A stretch of 37,096 nucleotides of DNA from Saprospiraceae bacterium (GTDB lineage Bacteria; Bacteroidota; Bacteroidia; Chitinophagales; Saprospiraceae), in the NCBI GenBank assembly GCA_022844265.1, contig JALHMA010000012.1, positions 1 to 37,096 of the forward strand, read 5' to 3'. The notes beneath the pieces were generated by a model, which saw only the letters and a list, made by a program, of their open reading frames with translations, had not been told where the DNA came from and did not search any database. Below, in pieces: positions 1 to 8,194 of this stretch. A program made the position numbers and the translations under genes. Within the stretch, counting starts at the first letter, position 1, and each line of letters opens with the position of its first letter.

Positions 1-231
1 AGAAGCGGTTCCGAAGCGGATTTCGAAGCGCCTTCGGAAATAAACGGCGTGAAAATGAGCACCCTGCTCCGGCGCATGGCGGCGGCACTCCAGGAAAATG
101 GTACGCCCGCTCTGGTACGTGCGATCGGCGAATATACCGGGCTGGTATTGAGCTGGGCAGAGCGATTCAACAGCCTGAGACAAGTTTTTGATGAAATTAA
201 ACAAATAGATACCGGCGCACAAACCGGGTAA
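1..231 (+). CDS. C-terminal end of a paralogue of the downstream peptidase protein (5' partial)
   Basis: The reading frame is open from base 1 and ends at TAA 229-231, so only the last 76 codons of a longer gene are visible. The tail resembles the C-terminal helical region of the next protein: LLRRMAAALQENG here against LLIKMSDVLERHG there, followed by LVRAIGEY against LAKAVEDY at the same spacing. It lacks the CPQC motif found at the end of the neighbour. A GTG at 49 and an ATG at 55 could start a 60-residue or shorter protein, but the frame continues upstream without a stop, so a truncated large gene is more likely. It is 18 bases upstream of the next gene on the same strand and probably in the same operon. 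Whether the missing part also contains a peptidase domain cannot be seen. Confidence 0.75.
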   Translation, partial: RSGSEADFEAPSEINGVKMSTLLRRMAAALQENGTPALVRAIGEYTGLVLSWAERFNSLRQVFDEIKQIDTGAQTG

Positions 232-249
232 CTCAAAAAAACATCAACC

Positions 250-1680
250 ATGGATTGGTCAAGACAGGAACGCATCGAAATACACGACCGGCTGGTCGCT
301 ATGCTGGATGATGTCCGCAAGGAGATCATGGCGAAGTATCCGGATGTTGTGTCCGTGGATGTCGGCCTGAAACAAGTAAAAGGCCAACCACAGCAAATAA
401 TCTGCTTTCGACTACACGTCAAGCAAAAGAAGCCGCTCAGCCAACTCAAGCCTCAGGAAGTCCTTCCGTCAGCAATCGCTGGCATTCTAACCGATGTCAA
501 GGTCGATACCCCTTATTACATCAATGCGGATACCGGCAGTTATGACCCTATGTGGGGCGGTGTAGGTATTAAAACGCAAGAAGTACCCATATCGGGCACC
601 TTGGGTTGTTTTGTCACCCTGAATGCGGATGGAAAAGCTCATTTGCTCAGTAACCACCACATCCTCAAAGGTTCTACAGGCGCCATTGGCAAACTGGTCG
701 GCCAACCCACCGAGCCCGACGACACTTGCTGTTGCTGCATTTGCGGTGATATCGCCAAAGTTGTGGATACTGAAGATAATGCATCCGTAGATTGCGGAAT
801 CGCCATTCTCCTGGATAAACGGTTTTCAAACAACATATTGCAAATAGGACCGATTTTCGGCGATGCTCCGGCAATAATCGGCGACATTGTCAGAAAACGA
901 GGCGCGTCGAGCGAACTGACCTGGGGGGTCGTCATGTCCACGATGGAATCACCTAATGTACCTATTAACGGCCTCTTACGAACCAACCAGATTGAAGTGA
1001 TGCCCGATCCCATATTTCCTGAATTTGGAACCGGCGGCGACTCGGGCGCTGTGTATGTGAACAACTTAAACCAGATTATAGGGCTGCACTTTTCTTCCAA
1101 TAGAGTACCCGGGCCGGATAATTCCGCATTGGGCAACCACATCAGTGAGGTCAAGACCGCCTTGGGCATATCTATCCCATCCGCGGGTACTTTGGGAGCC
1201 ATTCCGCTTTCTGGCATTGCAGCCGAACCCATTTTAACGGCCAATCCCCATACTTTCATCCACCAAATAGAGCAAAAACTGAAGCGCAGCGAGCCGGGCC
1301 AGAAATTGTTACAGGCCATCCGCGACAACCGTCACGAAGTTATGGACCTTATCAACGACAACCGGGAAGTAAAAGTAGCCTGGAACCGCTACAATGGGCC
1401 TTCTTACATTGGGCATCTTATGAAGAATGCCCGCGAGCCACAACACAGTATACCCAAGGATATCCAAGGCTATTCTTTCAACAATCTTCTTATCAAAATG
1501 AGCGACGTACTGGAACGGCACGGCAGTCGGAAACTGGCCAAAGCCGTGGAAGACTATTCCGTCGTCGCGTTCGATTTTGCGCATGAATATACCGGGGCAG
1601 GGTCGCTCGACAGCCTGTTGGAGAAGCACAGCTTTTGCCCGCAATGCGGAACCATAAAAAACCCCAAACGCCATGCCTGA
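250..1680 (+). CDS. Trypsin-fold (chymotrypsin-like) serine peptidase with C-terminal helical domain
   Basis: This 476-residue protein carries what looks like a complete serine-peptidase triad in the right order: His137 in LSNHHIL (like the TNNHV of HtrA), Asp181 in SVDCGIAIL and Ser265 in GTGGDSGAVYV. The first ~90 residues are a mixed alpha/beta lead-in, the peptidase fold spans about 95-310, and residues 330-460 are mainly helical and related to the incomplete gene upstream. Two oddities stand out: a cysteine run CCCCIC at 160-165 between His and Asp, and a CPQC pair at 463-466 that could be half of a zinc site. No signal peptide or membrane segment is seen, so it should act in the cytoplasm unless exported by another route. 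Its stop overlaps the start of the next gene by 8 bases, which suggests translational coupling. The substrate is unknown; processing of the giant proteins encoded downstream is an inference only. Confidence 0.8.
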   Translation: MDWSRQERIEIHDRLVAMLDDVRKEIMAKYPDVVSVDVGLKQVKGQPQQIICFRLHVKQKKPLSQLKPQEVLPSAIAGILTDVKVDTPYYINADTGSYDPMWGGVGIKTQEVPISGTLGCFVTLNADGKAHLLSNHHILKGSTGAIGKLVGQPTEPDDTCCCCICGDIAKVVDTEDNASVDCGIAILLDKRFSNNILQIGPIFGDAPAIIGDIVRKRGASSELTWGVVMSTMESPNVPINGLLRTNQIEVMPDPIFPEFGTGGDSGAVYVNNLNQIIGLHFSSNRVPGPDNSALGNHISEVKTALGISIPSAGTLGAIPLSGIAAEPILTANPHTFIHQIEQKLKRSEPGQKLLQAIRDNRHEVMDLINDNREVKVAWNRYNGPSYIGHLMKNAREPQHSIPKDIQGYSFNNLLIKMSDVLERHGSRKLAKAVEDYSVVAFDFAHEYTGAGSLDSLLEKHSFCPQCGTIKNPKRHA

Positions 1681-4600
1681 TCAAAACCCCGGTACGCTGG
1701 ATGCCATCGGCATTGAATTGATCAAAGTCTTACAACCCATCAAGACAAGGGTGGAAGAGGGCGACATCCTGCTGCTGCTGGCAGAACTGGGCATCCAGTT
1801 TCCGGAAGCGCTGAAAGATGACTCAACCTTTACTTCCGCCCTGGACGGCTTAGTAGACGATGTCTCGGCCATGCCCGACATTGTCAAGTTATTGGTCGCC
1901 GCTATATCTGCTGAGGAATGGGGAGAAGTGGGCAATCAATCGGCCGCCCTGACCGCAAAAATCATCTCCGCCATCCAGAAATTCACAGTCGTCAAAGACG
2001 CGCTCGACAATTTTCCCATGGACGGTCTATCGGGGGGCGATCTATCGGAGCTTGAAGGTTTTGTCGCCGATTTCGTCCGCAACCTGTTAGATTACTTGTT
2101 GATTCACTACCTGGAAAGCAAGTCCGAAGTGCTGGTAGCCGGGCTTGAATTTTTTGGTATACTGGATCGATCGGTTCAGCGCGCAGGTTCCACCAACCCC
2201 GTATTTCCGGAATATGTTAAATACCAGCTACAATTAGACAATGTTCCCAAGCTCTTCGACAATCCCGGCGAGCTGCTGCGAACCCTGTACGGCTGGGGCG
2301 ATCCCAGTTTCACCGGCCATGCTATGCTGGAAAAGCTGGGCAAACTGGCCTTGGGCCTGGGGCTGCCGGCGGTCTACAACCCCGCCACACCCGAATTGGA
2401 CGTTCTGTTTGTCCGCCTTACTCCCAATCTCGGGCTAAGCCCTTTGCCCGGTCTTGATATTTTGATCCACGATAACTTCGGCATGGCGGGCGCATTTTCT
2501 ACGGGCACCGAGGACTGGAACTTTACCAGCGGCCTCAGCGCCTCAATAGAGGTAGGCGCGCTCATCACCCTGAGCCCTGCCGGGGACGTATCCCTACGGC
2601 CGGTTGTCGGGCCGTTCAACGGGGAACTTACACTCGTTTTCACGGTACCCGGTTCGGCGCCTTCCTCAACGCCGTACATCCTCATCGGCGAACCGGATGC
2701 CAGCCGCTTCGAGTTCGCGCAGTTTCGCCTCGAAGCGGGCGCAGGCCTGACCTGGCAACCGCCCGACGCGCGGGGGCGTTTCCATGTGGAAGGAGAACTG
2801 AGCGAAGGCAAGATCGTCATCAAACCGCGCGATCCCGACGGATTTCTCGCCAAAATTCTGCCCGAAGAGGGCATTGTCATCGACCTTAGTTTTTTGATGG
2901 GCTACGACAGCGACAGGGGGTTTTACTTCGACGGCAGCGGCGGGCTGGAAATTCAGTTGCCGGTCAATTTGCAACTCGGACCGCTCCTGATCCAGGCGCT
3001 CACGCTTTCCTTGCAAGCCGGTTCGGGCGGTATTCCCATCGGCATCGGCGCCGACGTCGGCCTCACGCTCGGGCCGTTTGCAGCCGTGGTGCGGAACATG
3101 GGCATTAAAGCGATCCTGACTTTCCCGTCCGACAATAGCGGCAACCTCGGCGCTGCCAACCTGGAAGTCGACTTCAAGCCACCAACTGGCGTGGGTTTAT
3201 CCATTGACGCCGGAGTGGTCAAAGGCGGCGGGTTTCTGGATTTCAACTTTGAACAGGGAAAATATACCGGAATTGTCCAGCTCTCCATTCAGGGGGTGGT
3301 CAACGTCATTGCCATCGGCCTGATCACGACCAAAAATCCGGATGGTAGCCCGGGCTTTTCCATGTTGCTGCTGATCACCGCGGAATTCACGCCGATCCAA
3401 CTGGGCTTCGGCTTTACGCTCAACGGTGTGGGCGGTCTGGTTGGCGTCAACCGCACCATGATATTGCAGGCACTCCGGGACGGTGTGCGCAATAATACGC
3501 TCGACAACATTCTTTTCCCTTCCGATCCGATTGCCAACGCCAACCAGATCATCTCCGATCTCGAACGCGTTTTCCCCACGCAGCAAAATCGCTTCACTTT
3601 TGGGATCATGGGCAAACTGGGCTGGGGTACGCCTACCCTCATCAGCTTGGAAATAGGTCTCATGCTGGAGGTGCCCAACCCGGTCAGGCTGGCTATTCTG
3701 GGCGTCATCAAAATGACATTGCCTACGGAAGAAGCCGCTATTCTCAAACTACAGGTCAATTTTGTCGGAACGATCGATTTTGAAGCGCAATACATCACTT
3801 TCGATGCCAGCCTGTTTGATTCTACGCTGCTCATTTTTACCCTCGAAGGAGATATGGCGCTGCGCATCAAGTGGGGCAACAACTCCAATTTCCTGTTTAC
3901 GGTAGGCGGCTTCCATCCGAACTATACGCCGCCGCCCCTGGATTTACCTGACCTGCGGCGCTTGTCCATTAGTTTGCTCAGCGGCAACCCGCGGCTTACA
4001 GTGAGTTCGTATTTTGCCGTAACATCCAATTCCGTGCAATTCGGCGCCGGAGTAGATTTTTATTTCGGAGTAAGCGGATTCGAGGTGATCGGCTATTTGA
4101 ATTTCGATGCACTGTTCCAGTTCAATCCTTTCTATTTCAATATTTCAATCTCAGCGGGTTTAGGCGTTTATCTGGGCGGCAGCGAGATCATGGGCATCCA
4201 TTTGAGCGGAACGCTGGAAGGCCCTACGCCCTGGCACATTACGGGGCGCGTCAAATTTAGCATTCTATTTTTTATCAGTATCAGTGTAAGCGTAGAGACC
4301 ACCTGGGGCGATTCCCAGAACACCTCTCTGCCCGATATCGAGGTATTGCCGGAACTGAAAAAAGCTTTGCAGAATAAGGCCAACTGGCTCACGCCTCTTG
4401 AAGCGACCAATGAAAACCCGGATAATCTGGTGCAGTTACGCATGATAGAGAACACGGACGAGCAAATTATCGCCCATCCGAGTCGTAGCCTGTCGGTGAG
4501 CCAAAAGGTGGTACCCCTAGACATAGACATAGAAAAATTCGGCACCCAGAACCCGGCGGATTATTCCAATTTCCATTTAGTCCTCGTAGACGGGGATGGT

Positions 4601-5098
4601 GTTGAAATAGGAAGTTCGGCCCTGAAAGAAGAATTCGCGCCGGATAGTTTTTTCAGACTCACCGAATCGCAACGCGTGAGCAGGCCTTCCTTTGAAAAAT
4701 ACAACAGCGGATTGAGTGGAACGGGCACCTCCGAACTGACATCCGATTTTTTCCGGGAAAGAGAAGTAGAATTCGAACAGATTATCCTGGACGAACCCGA
4801 CCCCACGCCCATACTGGTATCTTATGATGTGCTGCAATTCAACGCATTTATTAAAAACGGTTCGGCGGCTAAATCTCCCCTCGGGAGCAAGGCGAATAAA
4901 ATCTCTCCATTGGCGCCCGGCAAGGTCGGCCTCGCCACAGAGGGCTTCTCTATTGTCAACACCGACAACCTGGCCCTGTTCGAAGGCATACAGACCGCCA
5001 GTTTTCAGGAGGCGCAGATGATGTTTCAGAGTGTTTTGACTCAGCGACCCGAACTGGAAGGCCAAATCAATATTGTTCCAACCTTTGAACTTGCTTGA
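1673..5098 (+). CDS. Large beta-rich protein resembling DUF6603
   Basis: This 1141-residue protein has three zones. Residues 1-180 are mostly helical, about 220-880 are long alternating hydrophobic/polar strands, and 890-1141 form a mixed C-terminal region beginning near SLSVSQKVVPLDIDIEKFG. The central zone contains GFGFTLNGVGGLVGVNRT (about 579-596) and VGGFHPNY (about 743-750) followed by DLPDLRRLSI. I associate these motifs with DUF6603, a family of unknown function; that assignment is from memory. There is no signal peptide, and the hydrophobic stretches look like strands rather than membrane helices. The ATG overlaps the end of the peptidase gene by 8 bases, and the stop is 2 bases before the next ATG, so all three are probably translated from one message. 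The molecular role is not known; a structural or scaffold role would fit the repetitive beta character, but this is inference. Confidence 0.7.
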   Translation: MPDQNPGTLDAIGIELIKVLQPIKTRVEEGDILLLLAELGIQFPEALKDDSTFTSALDGLVDDVSAMPDIVKLLVAAISAEEWGEVGNQSAALTAKIISAIQKFTVVKDALDNFPMDGLSGGDLSELEGFVADFVRNLLDYLLIHYLESKSEVLVAGLEFFGILDRSVQRAGSTNPVFPEYVKYQLQLDNVPKLFDNPGELLRTLYGWGDPSFTGHAMLEKLGKLALGLGLPAVYNPATPELDVLFVRLTPNLGLSPLPGLDILIHDNFGMAGAFSTGTEDWNFTSGLSASIEVGALITLSPAGDVSLRPVVGPFNGELTLVFTVPGSAPSSTPYILIGEPDASRFEFAQFRLEAGAGLTWQPPDARGRFHVEGELSEGKIVIKPRDPDGFLAKILPEEGIVIDLSFLMGYDSDRGFYFDGSGGLEIQLPVNLQLGPLLIQALTLSLQAGSGGIPIGIGADVGLTLGPFAAVVRNMGIKAILTFPSDNSGNLGAANLEVDFKPPTGVGLSIDAGVVKGGGFLDFNFEQGKYTGIVQLSIQGVVNVIAIGLITTKNPDGSPGFSMLLLITAEFTPIQLGFGFTLNGVGGLVGVNRTMILQALRDGVRNNTLDNILFPSDPIANANQIISDLERVFPTQQNRFTFGIMGKLGWGTPTLISLEIGLMLEVPNPVRLAILGVIKMTLPTEEAAILKLQVNFVGTIDFEAQYITFDASLFDSTLLIFTLEGDMALRIKWGNNSNFLFTVGGFHPNYTPPPLDLPDLRRLSISLLSGNPRLTVSSYFAVTSNSVQFGAGVDFYFGVSGFEVIGYLNFDALFQFNPFYFNISISAGLGVYLGGSEIMGIHLSGTLEGPTPWHITGRVKFSILFFISISVSVETTWGDSQNTSLPDIEVLPELKKALQNKANWLTPLEATNENPDNLVQLRMIENTDEQIIAHPSRSLSVSQKVVPLDIDIEKFGTQNPADYSNFHLVLVDGDGVEIGSSALKEEFAPDSFFRLTESQRVSRPSFEKYNSGLSGTGTSELTSDFFREREVEFEQIILDEPDPTPILVSYDVLQFNAFIKNGSAAKSPLGSKANKISPLAPGKVGLATEGFSIVNTDNLALFEGIQTASFQEAQMMFQSVLTQRPELEGQINIVPTFELA

Positions 5099-5100
5099 CC

Positions 5101-8100
5101 ATGAGTGACGTATTAGCCAGATATGCTTTTCTACCCTGGATGCGAAGGGGCCTTTCCGCCAAAATTGAAGAAGTGGAAAACTTCAACAATTTTACAACAC
5201 CGCCAGCCGGCGGCTGGACGCTCGAACGCCCCGAAATCGACGTGCGGGTGAATATTGCGGCAAAAAAAAGCGGTAGTACAACTGATGATTTTGTTGATCA
5301 GAGCATTTCCCTCGTTGGGCCGGGAGACATCATAGGAATCGACAACCGGGTAGTGGTCAAAACCGAACCCAGAAACTGGATCACCAATTACGAGCCTAAT
5401 TTTTTCCCTTACCTTGAATTCTATGAAGAAGATTTTCCCTGGCGGTATACTCCCGCCGCTCCAATCGGACACAAGCTTCGACCCTGGCTGGTGTTGGTTG
5501 CCCTGAAAGTAGATGAGTTTGAAAAAGACAACGCCTTGTTCGGCGCTCTTCCATCCATTCTGATCAAGGGACATGAACAGGATACAGCCGGTACGAGCGG
5601 AGCCGCCAGTCGGGTTTTTCCCAATCCTGCACAAAGCTGGGCATGGGCCCATGTACACCTGAACGGCGACCTCGATCCTTCCAACAATCTGGACCCCAAT
5701 GTGCCTGCTAACCTGAACAGTGCACTCTCCAGGTTCCGTCAACTGCTTGCCAACAACCCGGACCAAGCGGTGGCCCGGATGGTTTGTCCGCGCATCCTCG
5801 ACCCCAATACCATGTACCACTGCTTCCTGTTACCCGCTTATGAAACGGGTCGCCTGGCAGGTTTGGGTGCCGACGCGGCCATTATTTCAACCCACAATGC
5901 CCAGGAATCTTCTTTCGGCGCCGATCATCGTACAGATGCCGACCATTCCAGATACGTTGATCATTTCCCCTATTACTATGCCTGGCAATTTATGACAGGC
6001 GACGTAGGCGACTTCGAATCGCTGGTGCGAAAGCTGGTTCCCAGAGAAGTGGACCCCCGGGTAGGCACACGCCCGATGGACATTCAGGAACCCGGGTTTA
6101 ATATTTCCTTTGATTCCGTATCTGTGCCCGACAATGGCATCGTCATGTTGGAAGGCGCTCTACTCCCCCCCTTCGGCACCACTACGCGCGCGCCTTACCC
6201 AACCCACGTTACGACCCCTGCCTACACCTATCGTAAAAGGCTGGCTGATCTGCTCAATCTGAGTGAAGACCTGATGGAAGCCACTTTCCCGCCTTCTCAA
6301 TTTTACGGAACCAATCCATTCGGATACCATGGGCCAGCTAATCTGATTGAGGATGATCCCATCATTACGCCGGACCTCTACGGTCGATGGCATGCCTTGA
6401 AAAACACCCTCGACACTAACCTTGGTCCGGCAGGCGCACTTAACCACAACAAGACCTGGTTTTACGAACTCAACCTTGATCCGAGAAGCCGTGCCGTAGC
6501 GGGGCTGGGGGTGAAACATGTGAAAAACAACCAGGAAAAAATCATGGACAAGGCATGGGATCAAATAGGGGAAGTGATCGAAGCCAATAGAAAACTGCGT
6601 TGGGGGCAATTTTCCCAGCAGGTAGCTTTTGCCTCTTTTTCCAAAAACCTGAAAGCCCAGACGTCTGAACAAGCGAACGCTATAGCTGCCAATCTATACC
6701 GGAAAGTTAAAATCGGCTCCCTGACCGCTTTCAAACAAGTAAATGACAGCGCGCTGCCAAACGCCGTACAAAGCTATGCTTACCGGCGGATGGAACGACC
6801 GGCCGGGCCCTTTATGAAACGCATGGGCCTGGGAAACGTCATTTTCAACAATAACTTAAGAATATCGCTGGCAAACAAAACACAGGTCGCTGTGGCACCC
6901 AAGGTATCCAGCCAAATGCAGGCAAGTCTGCCCGGGCTGAACGTCAACCAGGATGTACAGATCGTGTCCAATCATTTCGTAAAGACGCCCATGTTCGCGC
7001 CCATGGAACCCTTTATACAGGAGGTTGAACCTAATATGGAAGCGGAAATTCGGTTCCAGGCTGCCGTCGGCGATTACCTGAATTACTTTGGAGCCGACAA
7101 CTGGCTTGACGTGCCCGATCTGCCTGCCCTCAACCTGACCGCTCTGACCAATCAGGTGATTAATTTTATTAACCCGTTATCAATTATCCCCAAATACGTC
7201 TATCACAATATCCATTTCAGTAAACCGACTTATCCCGTTCCGCCGGCCGATAAAATCGTACCGGTGATGGCATATCCCGTTTTCCCGGAACCCATGTACG
7301 AGTCGGTTAAAGCGTTGGGAGTAGATTTTCTTATTCCGAATCTTCACCTGATTCCCAACAACACCGTCACACTGCTGGAATCCAACCAGCGATTCGTGGA
7401 GGCTTTTCTGGCAGGAACCAACCACGAAACGGGCAGGGAATTACTTTGGCGGGAATTTCCCACAGATCAGCGAGGCAGTTACTTCCGTCAGTTCTGGGAT
7501 TCGAGCGACCAGGTCAACAGCGGAGACTTGAGTGAAGAAGTTTTGGCAAGCCAGGGGCTGGATATCGAAGAAATACACACTTGGTTATCCAATTCCGAAC
7601 TGGGTACTCACAATGCCCGGCCCGGCGTACCCGATACGGGACTCTTAGTGATGGTCATCCGTGGCGACCTGCTGAAAAAATTTCCGGATACGGTTATTTA
7701 CGCTCAACAAGCGCGGTTCAAGGCCGGCAGCAACCACCTGACCGACCCGCGCGAACTGGCGGAAGCCAAAGAGTTTCCCATTTTCAGCGCAAAAATAGAA
7801 CCGGATATTACCTTCTTCGGCTTCAACCTAACGGCAGAACAGGCGCTGGGTGACCGCAATACGAGTGATCCGGGCTGGTTTTTCGTAATCCAGGAACGTC
7901 CGGGAGAGATACGGTTCGGTCTTGACATCGGCGGTTCGGGTGCAGCGCCGGCCACTTGGAACGACCTCAATCAAGCCAATGCTTCTATCAGCGGTATATA
8001 TCTAAATGCAACGGACAATGCGGTAAACCCTTCTGGAGTCAATGGCAACAGAATAAATGGCAAACCGGTCAACTGGGGTTTTAATTCAACCAATTTTGCG

Positions 8101-8160
8101 CAAATCCTATATCAAAACCCGGTGCTGCTGGCAGTTCATGCCGATGAAATGATTCCTTAA
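5101..8160 (+). CDS. Large protein of unknown function (1019 aa), giant-protein cluster
   Basis: I chose the ATG at 5101, 2 bases after the previous stop; a TTG two codons upstream is also in frame but overlaps that stop. The N-terminus reads MSDVLARYAFLPWMRRG, followed by SLVGPGDIIGID, NYEPNFFPYLEF and EEDFPWRYTPA near residues 70-120, and KLRPWLVLVAL soon after. Near the C-terminus is SDPGWFFVIQERPGEIRFGLD. These phrases look like conserved family signatures that I have the impression of having seen in other large uncharacterised bacterial proteins, but I cannot name a domain. There is no signal peptide, membrane helix or catalytic motif that I recognise. It is soluble-looking, with many aromatic residues and prolines. 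Its position between the DUF6603-like protein and the 1916-residue protein suggests that they act in one complex or pathway. Confidence 0.7.
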   Translation: MSDVLARYAFLPWMRRGLSAKIEEVENFNNFTTPPAGGWTLERPEIDVRVNIAAKKSGSTTDDFVDQSISLVGPGDIIGIDNRVVVKTEPRNWITNYEPNFFPYLEFYEEDFPWRYTPAAPIGHKLRPWLVLVALKVDEFEKDNALFGALPSILIKGHEQDTAGTSGAASRVFPNPAQSWAWAHVHLNGDLDPSNNLDPNVPANLNSALSRFRQLLANNPDQAVARMVCPRILDPNTMYHCFLLPAYETGRLAGLGADAAIISTHNAQESSFGADHRTDADHSRYVDHFPYYYAWQFMTGDVGDFESLVRKLVPREVDPRVGTRPMDIQEPGFNISFDSVSVPDNGIVMLEGALLPPFGTTTRAPYPTHVTTPAYTYRKRLADLLNLSEDLMEATFPPSQFYGTNPFGYHGPANLIEDDPIITPDLYGRWHALKNTLDTNLGPAGALNHNKTWFYELNLDPRSRAVAGLGVKHVKNNQEKIMDKAWDQIGEVIEANRKLRWGQFSQQVAFASFSKNLKAQTSEQANAIAANLYRKVKIGSLTAFKQVNDSALPNAVQSYAYRRMERPAGPFMKRMGLGNVIFNNNLRISLANKTQVAVAPKVSSQMQASLPGLNVNQDVQIVSNHFVKTPMFAPMEPFIQEVEPNMEAEIRFQAAVGDYLNYFGADNWLDVPDLPALNLTALTNQVINFINPLSIIPKYVYHNIHFSKPTYPVPPADKIVPVMAYPVFPEPMYESVKALGVDFLIPNLHLIPNNTVTLLESNQRFVEAFLAGTNHETGRELLWREFPTDQRGSYFRQFWDSSDQVNSGDLSEEVLASQGLDIEEIHTWLSNSELGTHNARPGVPDTGLLVMVIRGDLLKKFPDTVIYAQQARFKAGSNHLTDPRELAEAKEFPIFSAKIEPDITFFGFNLTAEQALGDRNTSDPGWFFVIQERPGEIRFGLDIGGSGAAPATWNDLNQANASISGIYLNATDNAVNPSGVNGNRINGKPVNWGFNSTNFAQILYQNPVLLAVHADEMIP

Positions 8161-8194
8161 TGTGGCTGTATTGCCATTAGTACTTGTAAACTGA

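Noticed and set aside
639-1328. A 229-residue minus-strand frame opposite the peptidase gene
   Set aside because: The plus-strand gene has catalytic motifs in order; this frame shows none and lies wholly inside it.
5095-5100. TTG start for the 1019-residue protein
   Set aside because: It overlaps the previous stop and lies two codons before a normal ATG; the ATG at 5101 is simpler.
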